Made by a program: the position numbers and the translations under genes. A stretch of DNA of 39,231 bases from Anaerolineaceae bacterium 4572_78 (GTDB taxonomy: Bacteria > Chloroflexota > Anaerolineae > 4572-78), in the NCBI GenBank assembly GCA_002084875.1, contig NBMH01000013.1, forward strand, positions 1 to 39,231, given 5' to 3'. Shown here one piece after another: positions 6,268-15,385 of this stretch. The notes beneath the pieces are model-generated. The model saw only the letters and a list, made by a program, of their open reading frames with translations. It was not told where the DNA came from and made no database searches. Every line of letters starts with the position of its first letter. The stretch's first letter is position 1.

Positions 6268-8715
6268 TTAATCCTCCTTATGACCTGTCCATGTCATAAT
6301 TCCTAAAATGATAACCGCACCTAAGAAACCACCAATTCCCAAGCCTACACCTAAAGACGAAACTACACTATTTTGTAGCAAGGTTACTCGTGATTCCAAA
6401 TTAGCCTGGTCTTCTAGTATCTCAATGGCAACTTGGGTTGCTTCAGGAGGTGCGGCTTGGGTAGCAACAACCTCTCGGCTAAGATGAGCTTCTTCGTCAT
6501 GGCAATTAGCACATGTTTCTGTCCCCACAAACAAGCTATGACCTACTGCACCTGTCCCACCAATCTGACCGATAGAAGTATCAGGATGAGGCATGTGACA
6601 ATCTATGCAATCCGTTGTTTGATGAGTATTATGAGTGAAATTATCTTCTATATCGCTATGACACGTAATGCACAATTTTTCTTTAGGTAAACGAGTGTCT
6701 GGTTTATGACGCTCATGACAATTGATACAATTAATATTATTTTCAGCATGTGCCCCAATTCGCCATTCATTATGAGTAAATTCATGGCAATCGATGCACA
6801 CACTTTGGTCTACAGGAATAGACATGGTAGTGTCATCATTTTCGCCATGCCCTTCCACCAGGTTGTTGTGGCAGGCAACACAATCAACATTCGCGAAAGC
6901 ATATTCGCCGCTATCCTTGTCATAACCTGTAGTATGACAACGTAAACATTCACCAAAGTATTCTTCCTTTTCCCAAACTTGCAAGAAGTTTTCATTTTTA
7001 GCGGCGACAGAATGATTAGACATAGCCCATTCCTCCACTTCAGTTTGGTGACACTCGTAACATTCGACACTTGCCATTTCATCTTCACTTAGTTTATATC
7101 TAATGGTAGTTGTCTCTGGTACAATCGGAGTAATTTCTACATCTGGCGTAGCTGTCGGATTCACTGGAATTTCTTTAGCATCCTCAGCCAGTTCATGACA
7201 TAATTGGCAATCATCCACCGCAAAATCGTTATGTCCACCTGGAAACTTTGGAGCACCTATTCCATTTTGGTGACAGAAAAAACAATCACTCATGTTTTTC
7301 AAGGTATGAGGAATCGGGTTCGGCACACCAACTTGATGACAGCTAGTACAATTGCTATATCCTTCCAACGGGTGAACGATGGAGGCCGCTTCAGCCTGTC
7401 CTAGTTCACCTGCCATTTTGGGCAACCTTGATACAACTACTTTAGCATTGCTCGTAACTTCAGCCTGAGCAATATCTTTAGGTTGCAAAAACAAGTCAGG
7501 CTCACTATGACAATTTCCACATGTTTCATTTTGTGGCGTGATTTTCTGAATATTATGGGGGGATGTACCTTTCCAAGTAGGTACATTGTCAAAATCTGGC
7601 AACAGGTTATTGCCATAAGCGGCAAAGGTATCAGTTGTTACTGGCACATGACGCACCAATTGGTATGTCCATGGATGTTTTTCAGTCGGATTAGCATTGA
7701 GTCCAATCTTGAAATCCAACTGCATAGAGTCAAGGGTCATACCTTCTTCATCACTAACATGACAACCTGAACAATTGGTATATGCTCCCGCAGAGTGGCA
7801 TACTTGACAAGCTACCTCCTCATGTATTTGGTGTTGTTCCACATCAGAATCAGTTAAATCATGGCAATCAGTACAATTTAGTACGCTTTCACGACTATTG
7901 GTATACGTTTGACCATCGCCATGCATTTCACCTATTTTATGACAAGAATTACAGTCCATTTCCGCCTGGCTCCAATGCACATCGGGCAATACACCTTCAT
8001 TCTGTCCTTTGTATTCAGCCACAACTACACTTCCATGACAGCTTTCGCAAACCATATCTTCGGGCGTGTTGATAAAAAACTCATGACCCTTAATCAAACC
8101 ACCTCCCATAGAATCAGGGCGACTGACATGGCATTGCCCACAATCGGCATTAAATTTACCATCAAAGGCACGGAACATGTTAGGGTTAGCCAAATTTGCA
8201 CCTCTAGCTGTAAGTGCATTTGTCATACCCGCTACATTAAAATGCGAACTACTACCAGTCACATCAGTTATTTTTGGATGGCAATCTCCACAACTTTCTA
8301 TCGGGGTGGCTGATGGCGATTTAATGAGGTCAGTGTGAGCTTCAGTGAAATCATCTGTTCCGCCTACACCCGCATGACAATTCACACAACCCCTCACATT
8401 GTGCATCCCCAAAACGCCAACGTCGGGAATAAAATATTTTTCCCATGTTTCTAGGGGCGGCAAGTCACCGCTAAAGATATTCAATGTGGGGCTGACTTCA
8501 TCTTCATTGACGAGAGATTGTAACTTTTCTTGATTGGTATGGCAAGCAACACAATTGTCGCTAGGCTCATTTCCTTGAGCTAGGGCGAGTGTAGAAAAAT
8601 CTATTCCCCCCCAACCAAATAAAAAAAACACTCCTATTACTATCATAACTTTGATATGTCTTAGCTTGTCAGGCTTCCACACCTGACCTACATTTGATTT
8701 TGAGTAATTATGCAT
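6268..8715 (-). CDS. 21-haem membrane-anchored cytochrome c (Hmc-like)
   Basis: Twenty-one CxxCH motifs can be counted, from CVACH near the N-terminus to CANCH near the C-terminus. There is an N-terminal signal or anchor segment (MIVIGVFFLFGWGG) and a C-terminal transmembrane helix followed by GHKED. The first ten haems are co-linear with the lipoprotein cytochrome at 2579-4054. A Thr/Pro/Val linker separates a second haem block (haems 14-21) with CYECH and GHGENDD-type spacing. I chose the ATG at 8715 because it has an AAAGGATG ribosome site and lies after a promoter at 8779-8806; the longer frame from 8859 would begin upstream of that promoter. As first gene of the operon it probably acts as the periplasmic electron wire of an Hmc/Tmc-type complex, though HmcA of Desulfovibrio has 16 haems. 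Confidence 0.9.
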   Translation of the reverse strand: MHNYSKSNVGQVWKPDKLRHIKVMIVIGVFFLFGWGGIDFSTLALAQGNEPSDNCVACHTNQEKLQSLVNEDEVSPTLNIFSGDLPPLETWEKYFIPDVGVLGMHNVRGCVNCHAGVGGTDDFTEAHTDLIKSPSATPIESCGDCHPKITDVTGSSSHFNVAGMTNALTARGANLANPNMFRAFDGKFNADCGQCHVSRPDSMGGGLIKGHEFFINTPEDMVCESCHGSVVVAEYKGQNEGVLPDVHWSQAEMDCNSCHKIGEMHGDGQTYTNSRESVLNCTDCHDLTDSDVEQHQIHEEVACQVCHSAGAYTNCSGCHVSDEEGMTLDSMQLDFKIGLNANPTEKHPWTYQLVRHVPVTTDTFAAYGNNLLPDFDNVPTWKGTSPHNIQKITPQNETCGNCHSEPDLFLQPKDIAQAEVTSNAKVVVSRLPKMAGELGQAEAASIVHPLEGYSNCTSCHQVGVPNPIPHTLKNMSDCFFCHQNGIGAPKFPGGHNDFAVDDCQLCHELAEDAKEIPVNPTATPDVEITPIVPETTTIRYKLSEDEMASVECYECHQTEVEEWAMSNHSVAAKNENFLQVWEKEEYFGECLRCHTTGYDKDSGEYAFANVDCVACHNNLVEGHGENDDTTMSIPVDQSVCIDCHEFTHNEWRIGAHAENNINCINCHERHKPDTRLPKEKLCITCHSDIEDNFTHNTHQTTDCIDCHMPHPDTSIGQIGGTGAVGHSLFVGTETCANCHDEEAHLSREVVATQAAPPEATQVAIEILEDQANLESRVTLLQNSVVSSLGVGLGIGGFLGAVIILGIMTWTGHKED

Positions 8716-8778
8716 AAAACATCCTTTTTTCAATTCAACTACATAACTTCTAAATTCTATAAAAAACCATATATCTGC

Positions 8779-8806
8779 ATTATAACTAAATTGCCTAAAT
8801 TGTCGA
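8779..8806 (-). promoter_or_regulatory. Promoter of the redox operon
   Basis: Read on the minus strand, TCGACA (8801-8806) is one mismatch from the -35 consensus. A 16-bp spacer and a perfect TATAAT (8779-8784) follow. The start of transcription would be near 8772, about 57 nt before the ATG at 8715. Confidence 0.6.
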
Positions 8807-8848
8807 AATCGGCATGAAAAATTATCTTGCCAAACTGCATAATATATA

Positions 8849-8978
8849 GGGCTGTTCAATGCTATTTTTTGACAAGATAACTTGGAGGGTCAAAGCTTGC
8901 TTTGACATGAAAAAGCAAGCGATTTGATGCTCCATAAATATCCCAAGCCATTGTTTTTGTTTTAGCATTAAACAGCCC
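8849..8978 (-). mobile_element. MITE-like palindromic element, copy 1
   Basis: The ends GGGCTGTTCAATGCTA (8849-8864) and TAGCATTAAACAGCCC (8963-8978) are inverted repeats. The interior holds tttgacatgaaaaagcaag and aaatatcccaagccat, also found in the copies at 30886-31014 and 36861-36986. The element is about 130 bp, has no gene of its own, and lies between the redox operon promoter and treS. A MITE with no transposase in the window is the best reading. Confidence 0.8.
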
Positions 8979-9018
8979 TCGGTGAACGGTTGCGTTAGGT
9001 TCAGTGGATAATTGCATG

Positions 9019-10650
9019 TTATTCACGAATTTCGAACCAATGATAATCGTAGCCATCCAATTCTAAGGTTAATTGTGCCGATGTGATTTCAGCAAAAGCA
9101 GTGTCAGTCAAAATATTAAATAACGCCCTTCCCGCATAATCTGCCAGATTTAAGGAAATTGTTTGCGAGTCGGGAGAAAGATTATTTAAGACAAGTGCGG
9201 TGGTATCATCCGTTTGACGAATGTATGTCAATATGCTTTTTGATTCTGGGGTAAGCAATTTCATTTCTCCTCTACCAAAAACGGGATATTTTTTGCGGAT
9301 GTGGATTAATTCACGCAAACGATTCAACAAAGAATCAGCATCAACCTTTTGAGATTTGACATTGATTTTTTTGTAGCCGTATATTTCGTCATCGATGATG
9401 GGGTCAAATAATTTATCTGCATGAGCGGTTGAAAATCCACTATTTAAACTGTCATCCCACTGCATAGGAGTACGAACGCCATCACGGTCATGCAACCAAA
9501 TATTATCTCCCATGCCAATTTCATCACCATAATACAACACAGGTGAACCGATAAATGTCAGAAGTATGGAATTTGCCACTTCAATTTTACGGCGGTCATT
9601 TCCAAGCAAGGGAGCCAAGCGACGGCGAATACCTAAGTTTGACCGCATGCGGTCTTCGGGAGCATAAAAGTTCCACATAAACTCTCGTTCTTGAAGCGTG
9701 ACCATCTCTAAAGTTAACTCATCATGACAACGTAAAAATGTTCCCCATTGACATCCTTCAGGTAAATCAGGTGTTTTATCTAAAATTTCCTCAATTGGGG
9801 TTCGGTCTGTTTTTGCTAATGCCATGAAAATACGCGGCATCAATGGAAAATGAAAGTTCATGTGGAATTCATCGCCGTCGCCAAAGTACGGCAAAACATC
9901 CTCGGGCCATTGATTTGCTTCCGACAAAATCATGGTGCCGGGCGAGTATGCATCTACGAATTTACGAATCCGCTTGAGATAATCATGCGTTTCAGATAAA
10001 TTTTCGCAGTTAGTCCCTTCTCGTTCATACAAGTACGGTGTGGCATCTACTCTAAAACCATCTACTCCAAAATCCATCCAAAACTGCATTACCCGCAACA
10101 TGGCTTTTTGTACTTCGGGATTATCATAGTTTAAGTCGGGTTGATGATTGAAAAATCGGTGCCAGTAATACTGTCCTCGTAATTCGTCATAACTCCAATT
10201 TGAAGACTCGTAATCAAGAAAAATGATACGCACTTCTGGATATTTATCATTTGTATCTGACCACACATACCAATCACGATATTTGGCATGTTCGGGATGG
10301 TTGGGGTCACGCGAGGCTTGAAACCAAGCATGCTGGTCTGAAGAGTGGTTGGGAACAAGCTCGACAATCACTTTTAGGTTGCGTTTATGAGCTTCTTTCA
10401 TTAACACCTTAAAATCATCAATCGTGCCATAATCGGGATGAATATCGGTGTAATCAGCTACATCATAACCATCATCTTTTAGGGGTGATGGCGAGATGGG
10501 CAACATCCAAATTGCATCTATCCCTAACCATTGTAAATAATCCAATTTCGATGTTAAGCCTACAAAATCGCCAATGCCATCGCTATTGCTATCGGCAAAT
10601 GCTCGAACAAATACTTCATAAAAAATTGCGTCTTTATACCAATCGTTCAT
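9019..10650 (-). CDS. treS: Trehalose synthase (maltose alpha-D-glucosyltransferase, GH13)
   Basis: This is a full-length 543-residue GH13 enzyme that interconverts maltose and trehalose in the cytoplasm. It starts WYKDAIFYEVFVRAFADSN, the typical TreS opening. Catalytic residues are visible: nucleophile Asp202 in GFRVDATPY, acid/base Glu244 in ILSEANQ and the third Asp310 in RCHDELTLE. RTPMQWD and DGVR-type loops also fit TreS rather than oligo-1,6-glucosidase. A C-terminal beta domain ends DGYDYHWFEIRE. The ATG at 10650 has AGGAG 6-7 nt upstream. It lies 9 bp after the stop of a lipoprotein gene, so the two are probably co-transcribed. With the amylase and pullulanase at 20018-23721 it fits a maltose/starch-to-trehalose route. 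Confidence 0.93.
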   Translation of the reverse strand: MNDWYKDAIFYEVFVRAFADSNSDGIGDFVGLTSKLDYLQWLGIDAIWMLPISPSPLKDDGYDVADYTDIHPDYGTIDDFKVLMKEAHKRNLKVIVELVPNHSSDQHAWFQASRDPNHPEHAKYRDWYVWSDTNDKYPEVRIIFLDYESSNWSYDELRGQYYWHRFFNHQPDLNYDNPEVQKAMLRVMQFWMDFGVDGFRVDATPYLYEREGTNCENLSETHDYLKRIRKFVDAYSPGTMILSEANQWPEDVLPYFGDGDEFHMNFHFPLMPRIFMALAKTDRTPIEEILDKTPDLPEGCQWGTFLRCHDELTLEMVTLQEREFMWNFYAPEDRMRSNLGIRRRLAPLLGNDRRKIEVANSILLTFIGSPVLYYGDEIGMGDNIWLHDRDGVRTPMQWDDSLNSGFSTAHADKLFDPIIDDEIYGYKKINVKSQKVDADSLLNRLRELIHIRKKYPVFGRGEMKLLTPESKSILTYIRQTDDTTALVLNNLSPDSQTISLNLADYAGRALFNILTDTAFAEITSAQLTLELDGYDYHWFEIRE

Positions 10651-10659
10651 TATAAACTC

Positions 10660-12057
10660 CTAATTTCCCAATTCAGAAATAACCGATATAGATGGATAAA
10701 TTTCTACATGAGTTACTTCGCCGTTAAATGTGATACTTACTTCAGTTTCAGATTCTCCATTGGCAGGCACCATGTCCACGAATCCAAATCCTCCACCGAT
10801 AATTACATCGTTTGCATCGTAGAGGATTGCCGACACTCGCACATTGGTTATATCTTTATCCAATGTATTCTTAACAATACCTTTTGTTTTGGGAAAGTAT
10901 GATGTTGTATAAAGAGTACCTTCTACACCAAACAATGGATTGCTTATCACATCGGTAAATTCTACAGCTTCTCCTGCTTTCACATGTACCTCAAGGGTTG
11001 AAACGGTCACATTTTCAGGAAGAAATGAGATATCTGCTACATAGACTATTTCTTTCGGGAACATAAACGAAATATAATTCTGTTGAGTACCTACAACAAT
11101 TCCATTTTCATCATAAGCTGTCATTTGATACATGGTGCTTTGGAAAGAAATGGTTTCATTTGGATTCTCAACCGTCAAGCCATAAGCAAACTGGCTATCA
11201 TCTTGACCATAACCGTATTCAAGCAAGTTGAGGTGATAAGTATTTTCTTCATCCTCAAACAAGGATAAGCCAGAAAGAATTGGATAAATATCAATGTGGA
11301 CAGGTTTGCCATTCGTAGTTAAATTAATTGCTACCCCTGTTTGACCACTTGCCGGTACAAAACCAACATAAGTAAATCCCCCGCCGATAATTTCATTGGA
11401 TTCATTGTAAGCAACAGCAGATACTCTTATGTCAGTAACATCTTTATCAAAAGAACTTTTCATAATACCTGTTACTGTAGAAACAAATTCATCCGTAAAA
11501 TAGGTAGGACTTTCTATGGTCAGTGGCTCATTTTCCAATGGATTAAATGAGGTAAAATTACCCTTTTTAACATGCAAATCCAACTTGGCGACGGGAACAT
11601 TACTTGAAAGATACATCGTATCCGCAACTGCCGTTTTTTGTGCAGGTAGGATAAATGAAATAAATCCTTCCTGTGTATCAAGTTGATTGTCATCAGCATC
11701 GTAGGCAATAACTTCATATTCAGAATCCTGCACCACATAATCAGGATTTGGATTTTCAACCATGAACGCCAAAGCAACATCTTTGCCATCCTGTCCAAAA
11801 CCTATCTTACCTACACTAAGCCCTTCAAATTCGGGAGTGGGTGTATTGGTGGAAGCAGGGGTATCTGTTGGTTCAGATGTAGCAGTAGGTGTAACGGGAA
11901 CGGAAGTATTTGTTGGTTCTGCTACCGATGTAACTGGCTCAGTCGCTAACTGCTCGCCCAACGATGTTTCGGGAGGAGTAGCACTATTGCATGCTGAACT
12001 CAATACAACAATTAGAAAGATTAAAAAGATTGAAAGTTTTTTGTGAAACATTTTCAT
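10660..12057 (-). CDS. Lipoprotein with two tandem FxLYD/DUF3426-like halves
   Basis: The N-terminus is a lipoprotein signal with lipobox LSSAC, followed by a Thr/Pro/Glu-rich linker to about residue 78. Two homologous halves of about 185 residues follow (about 79-265 and 270-465). Each has a VENPN motif, a Y-x-x-x-AYD core and a second unit of the type KDVTDIRVSAVAYNESNEI and IGGGF. These are the beta-sandwich FxLYD-type domains found in surface lipoproteins, with no established function. The gene lies 9 bp upstream of treS on the same strand. No ribosome site is obvious at ATG 12057; a second ATG is two codons in. The link to trehalose metabolism is only by position. Confidence 0.75.
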   Translation of the reverse strand: MKMFHKKLSIFLIFLIVVLSSACNSATPPETSLGEQLATEPVTSVAEPTNTSVPVTPTATSEPTDTPASTNTPTPEFEGLSVGKIGFGQDGKDVALAFMVENPNPDYVVQDSEYEVIAYDADDNQLDTQEGFISFILPAQKTAVADTMYLSSNVPVAKLDLHVKKGNFTSFNPLENEPLTIESPTYFTDEFVSTVTGIMKSSFDKDVTDIRVSAVAYNESNEIIGGGFTYVGFVPASGQTGVAINLTTNGKPVHIDIYPILSGLSLFEDEENTYHLNLLEYGYGQDDSQFAYGLTVENPNETISFQSTMYQMTAYDENGIVVGTQQNYISFMFPKEIVYVADISFLPENVTVSTLEVHVKAGEAVEFTDVISNPLFGVEGTLYTTSYFPKTKGIVKNTLDKDITNVRVSAILYDANDVIIGGGFGFVDMVPANGESETEVSITFNGEVTHVEIYPSISVISELGN

Positions 12058-12069
12058 CTTGTTGGAGCA

Positions 12070-12125
12070 TCAAAGCAAGCTTTGACAGTCAAGACAAGAA
12101 AGGTTTTTGAAAACCTTTCTTGTCT
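12070..12125. repeat. Two adjacent perfect palindromes
   Basis: The first, tcaaagcaagctttga (12070-12085), belongs to a family seen at 15977-15994 and 28483-28500. The second has 16-bp perfect arms, agacaagaaaggtttt (12092-12107) and aaaacctttcttgtct (12110-12125), with a 2-nt loop. Both lie between the lipoprotein gene and the PD-(D/E)XK gene at 12307-12912, both on the minus strand. The second palindrome could fold in either transcript and may terminate the upstream gene. Confidence 0.75.
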
Positions 12126-12235
12126 AACCATAATCCCGCAAAACCTTGTCTGACACATGGCTTTCATAAGTTCTTTTGTTGATTGCTTAACACTTTCATG
12201 AAGATATTGCTAGAGCATCCAAGGTTCTTTGGTTA

Positions 12236-12267
12236 GACCTGACGGGTTTTTAGAAACCTGTCAGGTC
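12236..12267. repeat. GACCTGAC(A/G)GGTTT-type palindrome
   Basis: Arms gacctgacgggttt (12236-12249) and aaacctgtcaggtc (12254-12267) pair except for one G-U and enclose a 4-nt loop. It lies about 40 bp downstream of the minus-strand gene at 12307 and is a plausible terminator. The same core is found at 19964-19996. Confidence 0.7.
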
Positions 12268-12306
12268 TTGGTACAAAATGTTACTTTATGACCTTCACGA
12301 GTATAG

Positions 12307-12912
12307 TTACAAAATAGTTAATAAAATTGTTAGCAATTCATCTAAACTCTTTGGAATCGGATAGAGGTTCATGTCTTGTGTAATGACTTTCGTTTGCCGA
12401 TTAAGTACACTAAATTGCCATGCATTTCCCATTGTCACTGTTCCATAAATAGGTTTTTCGTCGTCGTCAAGCCATTTATCCATGGCAATCAATTCGACGG
12501 AAAGTTGAGTAAAGCCCCGTTGCAAATCGCCTCTTTTTGCTTCGACAATCAAGACATTATGTTTACGTTGCATGAAATAGTCGATTTTGCCCTTGAGTTG
12601 ATGATTCACTTTCATGGGATATTCGACTCTTAGTTGTATGTTTAAGTAAATCGCTAATCTCACCAATACAGGAGCAATCAGAGTCTCCCTACGGGCAATT
12701 TCTGTATTCAAATCAACATGACGAAGTGAATCCTCCAATAGCGTTTTTAAACCGACAAAAGCTTGTATGTCAATGGTACTTTTAGGAAAATCATATTTTT
12801 CCACCTGACGACTATATCCAAAATAATCCAGCAATTCATCAATGGGAGGGTCAAGTTTGAAATAATCGCTAAAGGTGTATGATTTATCTTTGTCAATAAT
12901 TGTCTGTTTCAT
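12307..12912 (-). CDS. Stand-alone PD-(D/E)XK nuclease-like protein (1 of 3)
   Basis: The protein is about 200 residues. After an N-terminal helical half comes RRETLIAPVLVRL, then the core LKGKIDYFM (Asp111) and LIVEAKRG (Glu124, Lys126), the D...ExK signature of the PD-(D/E)XK fold. A Gln in GFTQLSVELIAM and a GTVTMGNAWQFSVL strand follow. The core resembles HsdR N-terminal nuclease domains, but there is no helicase or methylase nearby. I chose ATG 12912, which has AAAGAGG upstream; an earlier ATG at 12963 lacks a ribosome site. Two relatives lie at 19057-19653 and 25196-25807. The biological role is unknown. Confidence 0.75.
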   Translation of the reverse strand: MKQTIIDKDKSYTFSDYFKLDPPIDELLDYFGYSRQVEKYDFPKSTIDIQAFVGLKTLLEDSLRHVDLNTEIARRETLIAPVLVRLAIYLNIQLRVEYPMKVNHQLKGKIDYFMQRKHNVLIVEAKRGDLQRGFTQLSVELIAMDKWLDDDEKPIYGTVTMGNAWQFSVLNRQTKVITQDMNLYPIPKSLDELLTILLTIL

Positions 12913-13105
12913 GATTTGCCTCTTTTCCAGTTTGATTTTGGTCTTTAGGAATCTTATTTGCATGCAATAGCTAAAAATATCACGCTCCGCGATTTTACTT
13001 TAATCTTGTATTATAATGAAACAGTTCCTAAAATCAAAATCACAGGATGAATATGATTGATGGAGAAAATAATGTTAAACGAAACATCACAAAAAGCCCT
13101 TTCTT

Positions 13106-13134
13106 TTGCCAGAAAAGACTTTTCGTGCTATTAT
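13106..13134 (+). promoter_or_regulatory. Promoter of ychF
   Basis: TTGCCA (13106-13111), a 17-bp spacer and TATTAT (13129-13134) give one mismatch in each box. The predicted leader of about 68 nt carries an imperfect hairpin with acagg and cctgt arms (13166-13181). A 47-codon ATG frame beginning at 13047 runs through this region, but its 5' end would lie upstream of the promoter, so I do not call it. Confidence 0.6.
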
Positions 13135-13208
13135 CTTTATTTAGCTTCGAGGCTTTTTCATGCCTACAGGAAAGTGCCTGTGGTACATGATGAATTTAGG
13201 AGAAGAAT

Positions 13209-14294
13209 ATGCGAATTGGTTTAGTTGGTTTGCCAAACAGTGGTAAGACAACTGTTTTTAATGCCTTGACACGAGGCGATATTGCTACGACAAGCTATAG
13301 TAGTACTACACTTGATGTTCATACTGCTATTGTGGATATTCCCGATAAACGGTTCAACGTAATCGTAGAACTTTATGCTCCTAAAAAAGTAACACCTGCT
13401 AAAGTCGAATATAGCGATATTGGTGGTTTACGAAATGACATGGAACAAGGAGTCTCCATAAGTGGCGAACATCTTGGCTTGATATGTACAAATGATGCCT
13501 TGATTCATGTGGTTCGTGCTTTTGAGGATGAAAATATTGCTCATCCCCTTAAAACAATTAATCCCCAGCGTGATATTGAAAGACTAGATACAGAATTTCT
13601 CCTTTCGGATTTAAGTAAGATTGAAAATCGAATGGTCAAATTAGAATCCAATTTGAAACGAGGTAAGGTACTGCCCACTTATGAGTCTGACAAAGAAGAG
13701 TTTGACATACTTAGCACTATCCGTCATCATCTTGAAGCCAATACTCCCATTCGAGATTTGGATTTGACTGAACAAGAAAAAAAGCAACTACGTGGCTTTC
13801 AATTTTTGAGCAGTAAACCAATAATGATTTTGCTCAATTTGGGAGATGAAGATGATTTTGATGTAGCTAATATCACCTATTCACACAAACATTCGACGAT
13901 TGCTAAAATTTGTGGGCGTTTGGAGATGGATATTGTTAATTTAAATGAAGAAGATATGGCAATGTTCATGGAAGAATACAATATTACTGAACTTAGCTTA
14001 AACCGCATAATAAAACAAAGCTATCTTTTGCTCAATCAAATGACTTTTTTTACTGTTGGTCGGCGAGAGGTGCGAGCATGGGAAGCTCCCTTAAATGCGA
14101 TGGCGGCAATTTGTGCTGGAATTATCCATAGCGATATGAAGCGTGGTTTTATCCGAACTGAAGTTTTTAACTACCAAGATGTGTTAAAAGCAGGTTCGAT
14201 AAAAAATGCTAGAGCACAAGGAAAATATCATGTTGAAGGGAAAACCTATCTTGTACAAGATGGGGATATACTCTTAATTCGATTTAATGTGTAA
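13209..14294 (+). CDS. ychF: YchF/OLA1-type nucleotide-binding protein
   Basis: The protein is 361 residues, the usual YchF length. The P-loop GLPNSGKT (7-14) opens the G domain, DIGGL fills the G3 region, and LLNLGDED occupies the G4 position where YchF proteins lack the classical NKxD and prefer ATP. The C-terminal TGS domain ends DGDILLIRFNV, the family hallmark, and contains the GRREVRAW and HSDMKRGFIR motifs. YchF binds ribosomes and is linked to stress and redox responses. The usual aromatic FPFCTIEPN element is replaced by TTSYSSTTLDV, so the switch I region is divergent. AGGAG lies 6 nt before the ATG, with a promoter at 13106-13134. Confidence 0.9.
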   Translation: MRIGLVGLPNSGKTTVFNALTRGDIATTSYSSTTLDVHTAIVDIPDKRFNVIVELYAPKKVTPAKVEYSDIGGLRNDMEQGVSISGEHLGLICTNDALIHVVRAFEDENIAHPLKTINPQRDIERLDTEFLLSDLSKIENRMVKLESNLKRGKVLPTYESDKEEFDILSTIRHHLEANTPIRDLDLTEQEKKQLRGFQFLSSKPIMILLNLGDEDDFDVANITYSHKHSTIAKICGRLEMDIVNLNEEDMAMFMEEYNITELSLNRIIKQSYLLLNQMTFFTVGRREVRAWEAPLNAMAAICAGIIHSDMKRGFIRTEVFNYQDVLKAGSIKNARAQGKYHVEGKTYLVQDGDILLIRFNV

Positions 14295-14386
14295 AGTATG
14301 TAATATCAACATCTTGTCTATAATGTAATGTATGGGCGGGATGCCAGTATTACATGAAATAATCATCTAATCAACGGAGATTTTGC

Positions 14387-15385
14387 ATGAAAAATTTATT
14401 AAAAAAACTTACAAGTGTATGTAGTCCATCTGGCTTTGAAGATGAACTTTGTCAGGTTATCAAAACAGAAATAACGCCTTATGCCGATGAAATTAAGGTA
14501 GATAAATTAGGAAATCTACATGCCATTAAAAATGGTAGCGATAACAACATCACTATCATGCTTGCGGCTCACATGGATGAGATTGGTGTGATTGTCACGG
14601 ATATCGAGGAAGGTGGCTATGCTCGCTTTACCAGATTGGGGTATATATACGGTATCAATCTGGTTGCCTCACGCTTAATTTTTACCAATGGGGCGATAGG
14701 CATGATTAACATCAATGAGAAGGATACCAAGGTTGATAAGGATTTAAGAAATGCGTACATTGATTTTGGGGTACCACACAAAGATGATTGTCCTGTCAAA
14801 GTAGGTGATGTGGCATGTTTCTTCGGACCGTCCGTAGAATTGACCAACAGTCGCTACATGGCAAAAAGCATAGATGATAGAATAGGTTGTGCCATTCAGA
14901 TTGAGCTATTGAAACGGCTCAAAAAAACACCGCATAACATCCATGTTGTTTTTACTACGCAAGAGGAATTTTCAGGTGTAGGGGCAAGGACAAGTGCCTA
15001 TAAAATTACCCCCGATATTGCCATTGCTATTGATATTATGTTAAGCGGTGATATGCCTGAAAGCAAAAATAATCCTGTGAGTTTGGGAAAGGGTCCCGTT
15101 ATTAAGGTAAAAGATATTGGCACTCTAATTCATCTTGGGGTAAAAAATTGGTTGATTGATACGGCGATTGCCAATGATATTCCCTATCAACTTGGCATTT
15201 CAGATGACTACACCGATGCCATGACGATGCAGTCCACCAAAGCAGGCTCAGCTGTAGGACAAATATGTATTCCATGTAGGCATATCCATACACCTGCCGA
15301 AATCATAGATTTGACCGATGCAGAACATGCCGTTAATTTATTAGTTACTATGCTATCTAATGACGTACCTGAAAATTTAAGGTGA
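14387..15385 (+). CDS. M42-family aminopeptidase (FrvX/TET-like)
   Basis: The protein is 332 residues of the M42 family of cytosolic metallo-aminopeptidases, which assemble as tetrahedral dodecamers and trim peptides. Visible metal and catalytic positions are His62 in AAHMDEIG, Asp163/164 in SIDDRIG, the Glu pair 193-194 in TQEEFSGVGAR, Asp216 in IAIDI and His301 in CRHIHTPAEI. It starts with the usual KNLLKKLTSVCSPSGFEDE-type stretch. GGAG stands before the ATG at 14387. It follows ychF by 92 bp on the same strand. Its last 9 bp overlap the convergent sigma-like gene at 15377-15949. An endoglucanase label is sometimes given to this family but is not supported by the residues seen. Confidence 0.88.
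   Translation: MKNLLKKLTSVCSPSGFEDELCQVIKTEITPYADEIKVDKLGNLHAIKNGSDNNITIMLAAHMDEIGVIVTDIEEGGYARFTRLGYIYGINLVASRLIFTNGAIGMININEKDTKVDKDLRNAYIDFGVPHKDDCPVKVGDVACFFGPSVELTNSRYMAKSIDDRIGCAIQIELLKRLKKTPHNIHVVFTTQEEFSGVGARTSAYKITPDIAIAIDIMLSGDMPESKNNPVSLGKGPVIKVKDIGTLIHLGVKNWLIDTAIANDIPYQLGISDDYTDAMTMQSTKAGSAVGQICIPCRHIHTPAEIIDLTDAEHAVNLLVTMLSNDVPENLR

Noticed and set aside
2579-8715. Nitrite reductase (Nrf) or alternative complex III operon
   Set aside because: There is no NrfA-type CxxCK haem, no molybdopterin-type ActB subunit and no second NrfD-like subunit.
8862-9056. Minus-strand ORF containing LFNAKTKTMAWDI, also seen near 36729-36983
   Set aside because: The shared peptide is only the translation of the MITE-like element; it has no start or ribosome site of its own.
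13047-13190. 47-codon ATG frame before ychF
   Set aside because: The ychF promoter lies inside it, no ribosome site is present, and composition is not protein-like.
14311-14345. TATAAT before the M42 gene as a promoter
   Set aside because: No acceptable -35 box lies 15-19 bp upstream; read-through from ychF is as likely.
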